The position numbers and the translations under genes were made by a program. A stretch of DNA of 64,000 bases from Clostridium sp. CAG:571 (lineage in GTDB: Bacteria > Bacillota > Clostridia > TANB77 > CAG-508), in the NCBI GenBank assembly GCA_000434015.1, contig HF999505.1, positions 72,677 through 136,676 of the forward strand, in the 5' to 3' direction. Shown in pieces: positions 56,359 through 64,000 of this stretch. How positions within the stretch are numbered: position 1 is the first letter of the stretch; every line of letters begins with the position of its first letter. Under the pieces are notes generated by a model. The model was not told where the DNA came from. It ran no database searches and worked only from the letters and a program-made list of their open reading frames with translations.

Positions 56359-57030
56359 ATGAGAATAAGATTTAAACCATGGGCTAGACCAGAATTAGAA
56401 GCAAGTAAATTTTATATAGATAATCCAGAAGATTATAAAGGAAAGTGGAAAGAAGTTTTTAATAATGATAATCCAATTCATCTAGAGCTTGGATGTGGAA
56501 AAGGTAGTTTTATGGCTAATTTAGCAGTAAAAAATCCAGATATAAATTATATTGCAATAGATGTGGTGGATGCAATGTTAGGTCTAGCTAAAAGAAACAT
56601 TGAAGAAAAATATAAAGAAGAAAATAAAGAAATAAATAATGTTGTTTTAACAAGATTTGATATTGAAAGAATATTATTAATAATGAATGAAAACGATAAT
56701 GTTGAGAGAATATATATTAATTTTTGTAATCCTTGGCCAAGAGGAAAACATAGAAAGAAAAGATTAACACATATAAGACAATTAGAAAAATACAGAGAAT
56801 TTTTAAAAGATGGTGGGGAAATATATTTCAAGACAGATGATGATGGATTATTTATAGATTCTTTAAGCTATCTTGAAAATTCAGGCTTTAAAATTATAAA
56901 AAAGACATATGATTTGGAAAATGAAAAAAACTTTTGGGATAATATTCAAACAGAACATGAAAAAATGTTTATGGATCAAGGAATTAAAATTAAAGCAGTT
57001 ATTGCAAAAAAACAAGATAAAAAAGACTAA
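56359..57030 (+). CDS. trmB: tRNA (guanine-N7)-methyltransferase
   Basis: A 223-residue SAM-dependent methylase that makes m7G46 in tRNA. The SAM site is HLELGCGKGSFMANLA; NFCNPWPRGKHRKKRLTH is the diagnostic TrmB motif (usually FPDPWPKxRHxKRR; here Cys-Asn replaces the usual residues before Pro-Trp-Pro), and YFKTDDDGLF follows. The N-terminus MRIRFKPWARPELEAS is also typical. AAGAGG precedes the ATG within the leader element. mscS follows after 38 bases. Confidence 0.93.
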   Translation: MRIRFKPWARPELEASKFYIDNPEDYKGKWKEVFNNDNPIHLELGCGKGSFMANLAVKNPDINYIAIDVVDAMLGLAKRNIEEKYKEENKEINNVVLTRFDIERILLIMNENDNVERIYINFCNPWPRGKHRKKRLTHIRQLEKYREFLKDGGEIYFKTDDDGLFIDSLSYLENSGFKIIKKTYDLENEKNFWDNIQTEHEKMFMDQGIKIKAVIAKKQDKKD

Positions 57031-57068
57031 AAATATTTAATAAATAAAAATATAGTGAGGTAAAGTAT

Positions 57069-58130
57069 ATGGAACAAATAAAAAATATAATAACCTTTTT
57101 TCAAAATATACAAAAAAATCAAGTAATAGATATTCTAATAGCAATAGCAATTGTCATATTATTTAGTATGGGAAGTTCTATTATTTCATATCTTATTGTT
57201 AAGATGTTTAATTTGAAGGAAAAACATAAGAAAAAGATAAAATTTAGTCCTTGGTATAAGTTAATAAAAACATTATTAATTTGTTTAGGTGTTTATTTGG
57301 GAATTATTGTATTAAGTCTTCCGGAGGAAATAAAAATTACAGCGTTAAAACTATTTAGGATTTTTGCAATAGTATTAACAGCAAGAGCAATTAACAACTT
57401 TTTTAACCCAAAAGAAAAAATATTTGTAAAATTGAAAGAAAGTGATAGATTTTCAGGAGATCAAACTTTAGTAAATTTTATTAGCAAAATTGTTAAATGC
57501 ATAGTTTATGTAATTGCAGCATTCCTAATTATAACAGAGCTAGGATATGATTTAAGTGGATTAATTACAGGTCTTGGCTTAGGAGGTGTTGTAATAGCAC
57601 TTGCAGCACAAGATATAGCTAAAAATTTATTTGGCGGAGTTGCAATAATTACAGATAAACCATTTATTGTTGGAGATTATATAGAAACAGATAAATACCA
57701 AGGGACGGTAGAAGATATTACATTTAGAAGTACTAGAATTAGAACAAACGAAAATACATTAGTTACAATACCAAATTCTACATTATCTAATGCAAGTATT
57801 ACTAATTGGAGCAAATTGGAAAAAAGAAGATTTGATGTAGACTTAAATTTACCATTAGATACAAACTCAGAAAAAGTAGAGAATATAATTTCAAAATTAG
57901 AAGTGGTTTTGAATTCTAGTGAAGAAGTAGTAAAAGATTCTGTAAAAATTAGTTTTAATAAAATAACAAAAGAAGGACTAAATATTTGGATATATTTATA
58001 TACAACTAATACTGTATATGATGATTATTTTAAATTTAAGCAAGAAATAAATGATAGTATATTAAAAGTTCTAGAATCAGAACAAATAAAACTTGCATAT
58101 TCAGGAAGAAGTGTATATATACATGAATAA
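57069..58130 (+). CDS. MscS family mechanosensitive channel
   Basis: A 353-residue small-conductance channel. Three or four membrane segments occupy about residues 15-180; the pore-lining helix is GLGLGGVVIALAAQDIAKNLFGG, rich in Gly and Ala as expected. The cytoplasmic beta domain begins DKPFIVGDYIETDKYQGTVEDITFRSTRIR and contains VTIPNSTLSNASITNWS. It releases solutes on osmotic downshock. GTGAGGTAA precedes the ATG. The last eight bases overlap the start of cca, so the two genes are coupled. Confidence 0.93.
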   Translation: MEQIKNIITFFQNIQKNQVIDILIAIAIVILFSMGSSIISYLIVKMFNLKEKHKKKIKFSPWYKLIKTLLICLGVYLGIIVLSLPEEIKITALKLFRIFAIVLTARAINNFFNPKEKIFVKLKESDRFSGDQTLVNFISKIVKCIVYVIAAFLIITELGYDLSGLITGLGLGGVVIALAAQDIAKNLFGGVAIITDKPFIVGDYIETDKYQGTVEDITFRSTRIRTNENTLVTIPNSTLSNASITNWSKLEKRRFDVDLNLPLDTNSEKVENIISKLEVVLNSSEEVVKDSVKISFNKITKEGLNIWIYLYTTNTVYDDYFKFKQEINDSILKVLESEQIKLAYSGRSVYIHE

Positions 58131-59377
58131 AAGTGATATTTATGAAATAGCAAAAAAAATTGAAAAAAATGGTGGGCGATTGTACTTAGTAGGTGGAGCA
58201 GTTCGCGATAGTTTACTAAAGATTAATGGACATGATGAAGACTATTGTGTTGTAGGAATTGAATCTAGTACTTTTGAAGAAATGTTTAAAAATGCAGTAA
58301 AAAGAGGAAAAGATTTTGAAGTATTTGATTTAGATGGAAGAGAGTTTGCAATGGCAAGGTTAGAAAGAAAAGTTGCAAAAGGACATAAAGGGTTTGAAAT
58401 CATTTCTGGGAAAAATGTTACATTATTAGAAGATTTAAAAAGAAGAGATATTACGATAAATTCTATAGCACAAGATGTTTTAACAAAAGAAATAATAGAT
58501 CCATTTAATGGAAGAAAAGATTTAGAAAAAGGAATTATTAGAGCTACATCAAAAAGTTTTATAGAAGATCCACTAAGAGTATATAGAGTAGCAAGACTTG
58601 CAAGTAAATTACAATTTAAAGTAGAAAAAAATACAATAGAAGTTATGAAAAATCTAAAAAATGAATTGAATTCTTTATCAAATGAGAGAGTTTTTCAAGA
58701 ATTAAGAAAAGCTTTGAATCAGGATAAGCCATCAATATTTTTTAATGTATTAAAAGAAGCTGGTGTGTTAGATGTTCATTTTGAAGAAATTTATAAATTA
58801 ATTGGAGCAGAGCAACCAGTAAAATATCATCCAGAAGGTGATGCATATAACCATACTATGCTTGCTTTAGATATGAGTGCAAAATTAACAAATGATGAGA
58901 AAATAAGATTTAGTGTGCTTGTGCACGATTTAGGAAAAGGATTAACAAAAAAAGAAGAATATCCACATCATATAGGTCACGAAGAAAAGGGAGTAGAACA
59001 ATTAGAAAAGTTTTCAAAAAGATTAAAAATACCAAATTCTTGGAAAAAATGTGGAAAAACAGCTTGTAGAGAGCATATGAAGCGGTGGGATTTTCTATAA
59101 GGTGAAACCAAATAAAAAAGTCTCATTTATAGAAAGTATTTCTAAGACAGAACTTGGGTTAGATGGTTTAGAAATAGTTGTAGAATGTGATAGAAACTGT
59201 AGGCAAGATTCAAAAGAAAAGGTTGAGTTTGCAAAAATAGGAAAAGAAATGTTAAAAGAGATTAATGGTGAATATATCAAAAATAAATACTATATTTTTG
59301 ATGGAATCAAATTAAAAAATAAGATGCATCAAGAGAGGGTAAATTGGTTTAAAGAAAATGTGAAATTTGAAATGTAA
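58123..59377 (+). CDS. cca: CCA tRNA nucleotidyltransferase, multifunctional HD type (one +1 CGG site)
   Basis: A 417-residue enzyme adding or repairing the tRNA CCA end, reconstructed by +1 at CGG 59083-59085. The nucleotidyltransferase head has YLVGGAVRDSLL and HDEDYCVVGIE (metal acids); RRDITINSIAQD, PFNGRKDLEKGIIRA and DPLRVYRVARLASK follow. A C-terminal HD phosphohydrolase domain has FSVLVHDLGKG and HHIGHEEKG, as in E. coli Cca. The shift joins REHMKGGIFYKVKPNKK to the final helical domain. Read as triplets it stops five codons after the CGG, losing the last 91 residues. The ATG overlaps the end of mscS. Confidence 0.92.
59083..59085 (+). other. in-frame CGG +1 frameshift site 19 (cca)
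   Basis: AAG CGG T. Skipping the C gives His-Met-Lys-Gly-Gly-Ile-Phe-Tyr and keeps the C-terminal domain. Triplet reading ends at TAA five codons later. Confidence 0.88.
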
Positions 59378-59446
59378 AATATACTTTTTAAATTTTGCAT
59401 TTTTTTTTATTAAACGGTAAAAATATTTTTATGGAGGAATAAAAAA

Positions 59447-60451
59447 ATGTTTTTACCAAAAGAAATATTTTATGAAAAAGATGCATGGAATTATGAATTA
59501 GGAAAAAAGTTATTAACAGAATATAAGTTAAAAGGAATTAAACTAAAGGAAATAGAAAACCATAATAATATAGAAGAATTGAGAAAAAAAGAAAATTCTG
59601 AATTCTGTAGTATGAAAAAAAATTTAATTATAGGGATTAGAAAAACACATAAATTTATAGAAAACCATAAAGTATCAGATTATTTAGTGCCATATACATC
59701 ATCTGGATGTATTGCTATGTGTATGTATTGCTATTTAGTATGTAATTTTAATAAATGTTCATATTTAAGGCTATTTGTAAATAGGGAGGAGATGCTCGAA
59801 AAAATTATAAAAGTAGCAAATAAAGAAGATAAAAAACTTACTTTTGAGATAGGAAGCAATAGTGATTTGATCTTAGAAAATACAATTACCAATAATTTAG
59901 TTTGGACAATTGAAAATTTTAGGAAATCACCTAAAGGAATGCTGACATTTCCTACTAAATTTGATATGGTAGATCCAATTTTACCTTTAAAGCATGATGG
60001 AAAAGTAATTGTGAGAATGAGTGTAAATCCAAGTGAAATTATAAAGCAGATTGAAATAGGAACTTCACCATTAAAAAATAGAGTTATAGCAATTAATAAA
60101 TTGAAACATGCTGGTTATAAGATAGGAATACTAATAGCACCAGTAATATTAGTTGATGAATGGATGAGGTTATATGAAGATCTTATAAAATATTTGTACG
60201 ATAACTTGAGTAGCGAAGTAAAAAAAGATGTATTTTTTGAAATCATATTTATGACATATAGTTATGTTCATAGAATGATAAATAATGAAGCCTTTCCAGA
60301 TAGAATTAATTTATATAATAAAGATATCATGACAGTGAGAGGAAGAGGAAAATATATGTACAAAAAAGAAATAAAAAAACAGGGCGAAATATTTTTTAAA
60401 GAAAAATTAAAAAAGTATTTTCCGAATAATGATATTTTATATATTGTTTAG
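59447..60451 (+). CDS. splB: spore photoproduct lyase
   Basis: A 334-residue radical SAM enzyme that repairs the thymine dimer formed in spore DNA by UV. The cluster motif is GCIAMCMYCYL (CxxxCxxC), after YTSSGC as in other SPLs. The SPL pattern continues with FEIGSNSDLILEN, TFPTKFDMVDPILPL and RMSVNPSEII. The conserved Cys used in the H-atom relay (Cys141 in Bacillus) would lie near the YLVCNFNKCSYLRLFVN segment. TGGAGGA precedes the ATG. With Spo0A and YlbJ it supports a full sporulation programme. Confidence 0.93.
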   Translation: MFLPKEIFYEKDAWNYELGKKLLTEYKLKGIKLKEIENHNNIEELRKKENSEFCSMKKNLIIGIRKTHKFIENHKVSDYLVPYTSSGCIAMCMYCYLVCNFNKCSYLRLFVNREEMLEKIIKVANKEDKKLTFEIGSNSDLILENTITNNLVWTIENFRKSPKGMLTFPTKFDMVDPILPLKHDGKVIVRMSVNPSEIIKQIEIGTSPLKNRVIAINKLKHAGYKIGILIAPVILVDEWMRLYEDLIKYLYDNLSSEVKKDVFFEIIFMTYSYVHRMINNEAFPDRINLYNKDIMTVRGRGKYMYKKEIKKQGEIFFKEKLKKYFPNNDILYIV

Positions 60452-60680
60452 AAAAAATATGTTTTGATTTCAGCATAATACAAATGTAAACCAAATTTGA
60501 GCTTTATGTTAATTTGTGATAAAATAATAGTACAAGGTATAGCCTTTGTATATAGATTGGAGAAATATCTCCCACTCCCAAATTACCCAATTTAATTTGC
60601 GAATAATTTCGTTGATTTTGTTGGTATATATACATCATTCGAAAGCCCATCTTATTCCAAAATCAAAGGAGAAAAAAATT

Positions 60681-61049
60681 ATGCTTATTTTATTGTTTTT
60701 CGCACTTCGGTATGAAGCCCCTGCACTGATTCACTCGTTTGGCAAGTTTGTAAAGCCCATTTTCGATACTGTAATTTCTTATGCAATGGTTATTGCAATC
60801 ATCTGCACTGGAATTGCAATTCTGCTCACTATTGTTGGAGTAAAGTTTCACGGACCGAGTCTGGGAACTGTTATTCTGAAGGGAGTATTCTCTGCAATTG
60901 CAGGAATTTCCAAGGCATTTGCCAAAGCCATTTCTTGGATTGCCAAGACCTTTGTGCGGATGCTCGGAAAGATCTTCAACAGTTTGAAAAAAGAGCACCC
61001 AATTTTGGCGGTAGTTGTAACAGCTATTGTTGCAATTATTGTAATCTAA
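60681..61049 (+). CDS. small membrane protein of the acquired island
   Basis: A 122-residue protein with membrane segments at about residues 26-54 (SYAMVIAIICTGIAILLTIVG) and 106-122 (LAVVVTAIVAIIVI), and an amphipathic Ala/Lys-rich stretch between. No family is recognised. AAAGGAG precedes the ATG. CGG codons at 60708-60710 and 60957-60959 are arginine in the open frame; shifting at the first would stop within seven codons. The 14-base gap to the next gene suggests they are cotranscribed. Confidence 0.6.
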   Translation: MLILLFFALRYEAPALIHSFGKFVKPIFDTVISYAMVIAIICTGIAILLTIVGVKFHGPSLGTVILKGVFSAIAGISKAFAKAISWIAKTFVRMLGKIFNSLKKEHPILAVVVTAIVAIIVI

Positions 61050-61063
61050 CTAAGGAGAAAAAA

Positions 61064-61528
61064 ATGGAAAACAAAAATATTGGAGGTATTGCCGATGTAG
61101 CTACAGCTGCAGCATCTACATCTGGTACTACTAACAAGGACAAAAGAGTGAAGAATCCGACTTTGGTTGGAAACGTTAAAAAGCTTTTTGAAAAAAGTCC
61201 GTTTGAGAAGAAGCTGATAGAATTTTTCAAGAAAGCTGAACGTAAGATTTGCTCGGTTACCAAAAAAATGGCAAAAAGAACTGCCAATATGGTGGTAATT
61301 GCTATTTTGCTCCAAATTGCAGCAGCTTTGGATCCGGAGCTTCCGGAAAAGATACCTGCTCTGTATGGAGTATGCGATTTTATTCTTGAAATGTTGGAAC
61401 TTAGCTACATAATGGTGTTCAAGAGTATTCGCGCAGTGCTAACGATGAATTTTGGTGAGTTTTCAGACATCTGGAGTCAGTTTACTTCTGAACTGGCAGA
61501 ATTCTGGAGTTGGATTCAGACACTTTGA
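61064..61528 (+). CDS. hypothetical protein of the acquired island
   Basis: A 154-residue protein. A Gly/Ala/Ser/Thr-rich N-terminus (residues 5-25) and a basic middle (KKLFEKSPFEKKLIEFFKKA) are followed by a hydrophobic helix (NMVVIAILLQIAAAL, about 83-97) and a Trp/Phe-rich C-terminus (FSDIWSQFTSELAEFWSWI). It may be membrane-associated. No family is recognised. AAGGAG precedes the ATG at 61064. Codon use is unlike the surrounding chromosome. It contains no in-frame CGG. A GC-rich terminator follows. Confidence 0.6.
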   Translation: MENKNIGGIADVATAAASTSGTTNKDKRVKNPTLVGNVKKLFEKSPFEKKLIEFFKKAERKICSVTKKMAKRTANMVVIAILLQIAAALDPELPEKIPALYGVCDFILEMLELSYIMVFKSIRAVLTMNFGEFSDIWSQFTSELAEFWSWIQTL

Positions 61529-61560
61529 TCTTAGCCGAACCGAAAATTTAAATTAGTGTA

Positions 61561-61602
61561 TTCCTCTCAGGCTGCTATTAGCGGCTGGGAGGTTCTTTTT
61601 TT
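61561..61602 (+). terminator. GC-rich terminator closing the island
   Basis: CCTCTCAG...CTGGGAGG with an inner CTGCT/AGCGG pairing, followed by TTCTTTTTTT. Its GC content differs from host terminators in the window. Confidence 0.8.
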
Positions 61603-61803
61603 ATGGAAATTTTAAAATTAGGATAATATAAATTATTTACGCAAAAAGTTTGGTCTAAGCAAACTTTATATATAAAAAACAGATAAATTTTAAACTTATA
61701 TAAATAATAGTGTAATGATATTTAATTTTTTATATAAAGTCTGTAAAGTATATAAATTTGTTTTTCACATATATTTATATTAAAAACAAAAAGGAAATGA
61801 TAT

Positions 61804-62476
61804 ATGAAAATAAAAAAGATTTTTATATTAATAATTATAACTGTAAGTATAGTCACTTTAATAACTATACATAATAATGCGATTGCTAAAAATAAAGATA
61901 TATATAAAATATTAGTGGATGTTGAATCGTCTAGATTGTATGTATTTAAAAATAATAAACTAGAAAGAGAGTATAAGTGTGCGGGAGGAAAGGAATCTAC
62001 ACCATCGCCAATAGGAACTTGGACAATAATATCAAAAGGAAAATGGGGAGAAGGTTTTGGAGGCAGTTGGATGCGGATTTAATTGTCCTTGGGGCAAGTT
62101 TGGAATACATGGAACTACTGAGATATATTCTGTAGGATGGAGTAGTTCACACGGATGTATAAGAATGAATAATGCTGAAGTAGCAGAATTATATAAAATT
62201 ATACCAATTGGAACGAAAGTAACTATCATAGATGGATGTTATGGTAGTTTTGGGAAAGGGTTTAGAAATTTAAAATCTGGTATGTATGGATCAGATGTAT
62301 TAGAAATACAAAAAAGATTAAAGAACTTGGGGTTCTTTAATGGGATGCCAAATGGAAAATTCGGAATAGAAACAGAAAATGCTATAGAAAAATACTGCAA
62401 GGCTAATAATTTGTATGTAAGAAAGACAATAGATTCTGATTTACAAAAGCATATGGGTTTTATGTTAGTAGAATAA
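61804..62476 (+). CDS. L,D-transpeptidase with peptidoglycan-binding domain (one +1 CGG site)
   Basis: A 223-residue secreted protein, reconstructed by +1 at CGG 62074-62076. A signal peptide or anchor (residues 4-26) precedes the YkuD domain: ILVDVESSRLYVFKNNKL, then the HGT of FGIHGTTEIYS and the catalytic SSHGCIRMNNAEV (Cys and His). The shift restores GSWMGFNCPWGKFGIHGT between the two halves; triplet reading stops two codons after the CGG, before the active site. A C-terminal peptidoglycan-binding domain (about 155-215, YGSDVLEIQKRLKNLGFF) follows. It would cross-link peptidoglycan, perhaps in the spore. AAAAGGAAATGAT precedes the ATG. Confidence 0.9.
62074..62076 (+). other. in-frame CGG +1 frameshift site 20 (L,D-transpeptidase)
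   Basis: ATG CGG A. Skipping the C gives Ser-Trp-Met-Gly-Phe-Asn-Cys-Pro-Trp and joins the N-terminal strand region to the catalytic Cys. Triplet reading ends at TAA two codons later. Confidence 0.92.
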
Positions 62477-62649
62477 TTATTTATTAAAATTTACATACTT
62501 ACTATTGAAAACGAAAAGAGATATCTATTGCTTAGACTAAACAAAAGTGATATAATGTTTATTAAGTATTTAAGAAAAATATAGCATAAAAAAGTATAAT
62601 AAATAGTAAAAGAACATAAAAAGTAAAATTGCTGAAAGTTAGGTGAAAT

Positions 62650-63957
62650 ATGGAATATAAAAATAGTAATAAAAAAGTAGCATTTTGTTCTTTAGGTTGT
62701 AAAGTAAATCAATATGAAACTAATGCAATGGCACAAAAATTTGTAGCAAATGGATACGAAATTGTTGAATTTGACGAGTATGCAGATGTTTATATAGTTA
62801 ATACTTGCACAGTAACCAATATAGCAGATAGAAAATCAAGACAAATGCTTAGAAGAGCAAAAGAAATAAATAAAGATGCAACATTAGTAGCGTGTGGATG
62901 TTATGCACAAGTTGCAAAAGAAGAGCTAAAAAAAATACCGGAAATAGATTTAATAATAGGAAATAATGAAAAAAATGATATTATATCAATAATAGAAAAT
63001 CATATAGCACAAAAAGGAACAGAAGACATTGTATCAGATGTGATGTATAAATTAGACTATGTTGAACTTGGAACAACAACATATACTGAAAAAACAAGAG
63101 CTGTTATAAAGATACAAGATGGATGTGATAGATTTTGTTCATATTGTTTAATTCCTTATGCAAGAGGTCATATTCGCAGTAGAAAAATAGAAAATGTAAT
63201 AGAAGAAATAAAAAAGGTAGTGGAAGAAGGAATAAATGAGGTTGTAATAACAGGGATTCACATAGCATCATATGGAAGAGATTTTAAAGGTGAAAATATT
63301 GGTTTAATAGATTTACTTGAAGAAATAAATAAAATAAAAGGATTACATAGAATACGATTAGGTTCAATAGAGCCAACAATAATAACAGAGGAGTTTGTAA
63401 AAAGATTATCAAAATTAGATAAAATATGTGATCATTTCCATTTATCATTACAAAGTGGATGTACAGAAACTTTAAAAAGAATGAATAGAAGATATACAAC
63501 AGAAGAATTTAAAGAAGTAACAAAAAGGCTAAGAACCAAATTTCCAAATGCAGCTTTAACAACAGATATTATAGTAGGATTTCCAGGAGAAACAGAGGAA
63601 GAATTTAATATGACATATGAATTCTTAAAAGAAATAGCATTTTATAAAATGCATGTATTCAAATATTCACAAAGAAAGGGAACAAAAGCAGCAGTAATGC
63701 CAAATCAAATAGATGGAAAAGTAAAAGAAGAGCGTAGTAAAAAATTAATAGAACTTTCAAATGAAAACGAATATAATTACAATAAAAAATACATAGGTAG
63801 AGAAGTGGAAGTACTATTTGAAGAACGTGAAGGAGAATATTTAAAAGGTCATACAACAAATTATATAGTAGTAAAACACAAAACGGATAAGGATGATTTA
63901 ATAAATAAAATAGCTAAAGTGAGAGTAAGTGAAGCAAAACAAGATTGTTTAATTTAA
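62650..63957 (+). CDS. mtaB: tRNA t6A37 methylthiotransferase MtaB
   Basis: A 435-residue radical SAM methylthiotransferase that turns t6A37 into ms2t6A37 in tRNAs reading ANN codons. The N-terminal UPF0004 domain binds a cluster with CSLGCKVNQYETNAM, VNTCTVTN and VACGCYAQ. The radical SAM motif is DGCDRFCSYCLIPYARG (CxxxCxxC). A TRAM domain ends the protein (about 372-432). The start ATG has AGGTG in front. It ends with TAA at 63955-63957, just before the repeat at the window edge. Confidence 0.94.
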   Translation: MEYKNSNKKVAFCSLGCKVNQYETNAMAQKFVANGYEIVEFDEYADVYIVNTCTVTNIADRKSRQMLRRAKEINKDATLVACGCYAQVAKEELKKIPEIDLIIGNNEKNDIISIIENHIAQKGTEDIVSDVMYKLDYVELGTTTYTEKTRAVIKIQDGCDRFCSYCLIPYARGHIRSRKIENVIEEIKKVVEEGINEVVITGIHIASYGRDFKGENIGLIDLLEEINKIKGLHRIRLGSIEPTIITEEFVKRLSKLDKICDHFHLSLQSGCTETLKRMNRRYTTEEFKEVTKRLRTKFPNAALTTDIIVGFPGETEEEFNMTYEFLKEIAFYKMHVFKYSQRKGTKAAVMPNQIDGKVKEERSKKLIELSNENEYNYNKKYIGREVEVLFEEREGEYLKGHTTNYIVVKHKTDKDDLINKIAKVRVSEAKQDCLI

Positions 63958-63960
63958 TAA

Positions 63961-64000
63961 AGGGGACGGGGGCAAAAATTAAAGTTTACTTTAATTTTTG
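63961..64000 (+). repeat. left half of a large inverted repeat cut by the window end
   Basis: GGGGACGGGGG is followed by CAAAAATTAAAGT (63973-63985), a TT centre and the exact complement (63988-64000). GGGGACGG-type GC-rich palindromes are known from REP-like dispersed elements; as an isolated GC-rich patch in AT-rich DNA it could also be the mtaB terminator. Confidence 0.5.

Larger units (their letters stand above)
60480..61605 (+). other. GC-richer island with two small genes, probably acquired
   Basis: From about 60.55 to 61.60 kb the base composition and codon use change sharply (GCC, CTG, GGA/GGC, AAG, TTC are common). The block contains two small genes in one direction and ends in a GC-rich terminator, after which host-like AT-rich DNA resumes. 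No integrase, transposase or flanking direct repeats were found. CGG occurs twice in frame as arginine. The first 130 bases (60541-60680) hold no gene. Confidence 0.65.

Noticed and set aside
60681..61528. Prophage or integrative element at 60.5-61.6 kb
   Set aside because: Composition is foreign, but there is no integrase, recombinase, tRNA target or flanking repeat, and the two proteins match no phage family I recognise. Kept only as an acquired island.
7748..62076. Twelve pseudogenes created by random frameshift mutations
   Set aside because: Random decay would hit any base and any codon, and would include deletions and stops. All 20 lesions are the same event at the same codon, reading frames elsewhere are clean, and several affected genes (pta, rsgA, cca, mfd) are housekeeping functions.
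7748..62076. Reassignment of CGG to another amino acid as a triplet
   Set aside because: Triplet reassignments of CGG (for example to Gln or Trp) are known in bacteria, but here the reading frame changes after each CGG; a simple meaning change would leave the frame intact.
7748..62076. -1 frameshifting, introns or inteins at the breaks
   Set aside because: Skipping one base (+1) restores homology without a gap at each site. A -1 slip or a splice would leave extra or missing residues.
1..64000. CRISPR array
   Set aside because: No regularly spaced direct repeats of 24-40 bases were seen; AT-rich low-complexity stretches are not periodic.

Overview
The window looks like a piece of the chromosome of a very AT-rich, endospore-forming member of the Clostridia (Bacillota). 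The evidence is Spo0A, YlbJ and a spore photoproduct lyase, together with a dnaG-rpoD operon, CarD, Mfd and the order rlmN - PP2C phosphatase - PASTA kinase - rsgA - rpe. Shine-Dalgarno sites are strong (AAGGAGG) and sigma-A promoters are textbook. Nothing points to a plasmid or prophage. I cannot name the species; an uncultured gut lineage is plausible.

Layout. 0.1-3.4 kb: sortase and a thioester-type surface adhesin. 3.5-9.8 kb: CorC/HlyC membrane protein, WG-repeat protein, PLP enzyme, flavoprotein, YigZ. 10.0-15.2 kb: spo0A, TetR-YhgE pair, two zinc-ribbon membrane proteins, DUF2752 protein. 15.3-20.9 kb: recQ (-), metallopeptidase, acetyltransferase, feoAB (-). 21.2-26.6 kb: dut, carD, dnaG-rpoD, lipoprotein. 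26.7 kb: elongator tRNA-Met. 26.9-28.5 kb: a small protein and ylbJ (-). 28.8-36.4 kb: TSCPD protein, mfd, TrmH-family methyltransferase, maf, aspS. 36.6-41.6 kb: deacetylase (-), metallo-hydrolase, LysR, and a tight radical SAM - guanylate-kinase-like - DUF402 operon. 42.4-47.9 kb: rlmN-prpC-prkC-rsgA-rpe. 48-55.6 kb: DUF4364 (-), J-domain protein, amine-dehydrogenase-like enzyme, pta, fabF, fabI, pepC. 56.3-64 kb: trmB, mscS, cca, splB, L,D-transpeptidase, mtaB.

Main observation. Twelve genes appear broken by frameshifts, some at two or three places, 20 breaks in all. Every break is the same event: the ribosome meets an in-frame CGG codon, and the correct protein resumes if one base (the C) is skipped so that the next codon is GGN, glycine. 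I checked every CGG on the coding strand of the host-like genes. Each in-frame CGG is such a site, and none is read as arginine. CGG trinucleotides that lie across codon boundaries (for example TTC GGA) are common and never disturb the frame. The glycines affected are often essential ones: the FeoB P-loop region, the PrkC glycine loop, the RsgA DxPG and RecQ motif VI. The simplest reading is that CGG has lost its arginine meaning here and causes obligatory +1 frameshifting, so that CGGN acts as a four-base glycine codon.

Three short patches of more GC-rich DNA (a NUDIX gene near 42 kb, a cysteine-rich ORF near 55.9 kb, and two small genes at 60.5-61.6 kb) look recently acquired. They are the only places where CGG must be read as ordinary arginine. 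A second new-looking feature is a conserved leader (GGTTTATAGGT, loop, ACCTA) immediately before the start codons of ylbJ, fabF and trmB.
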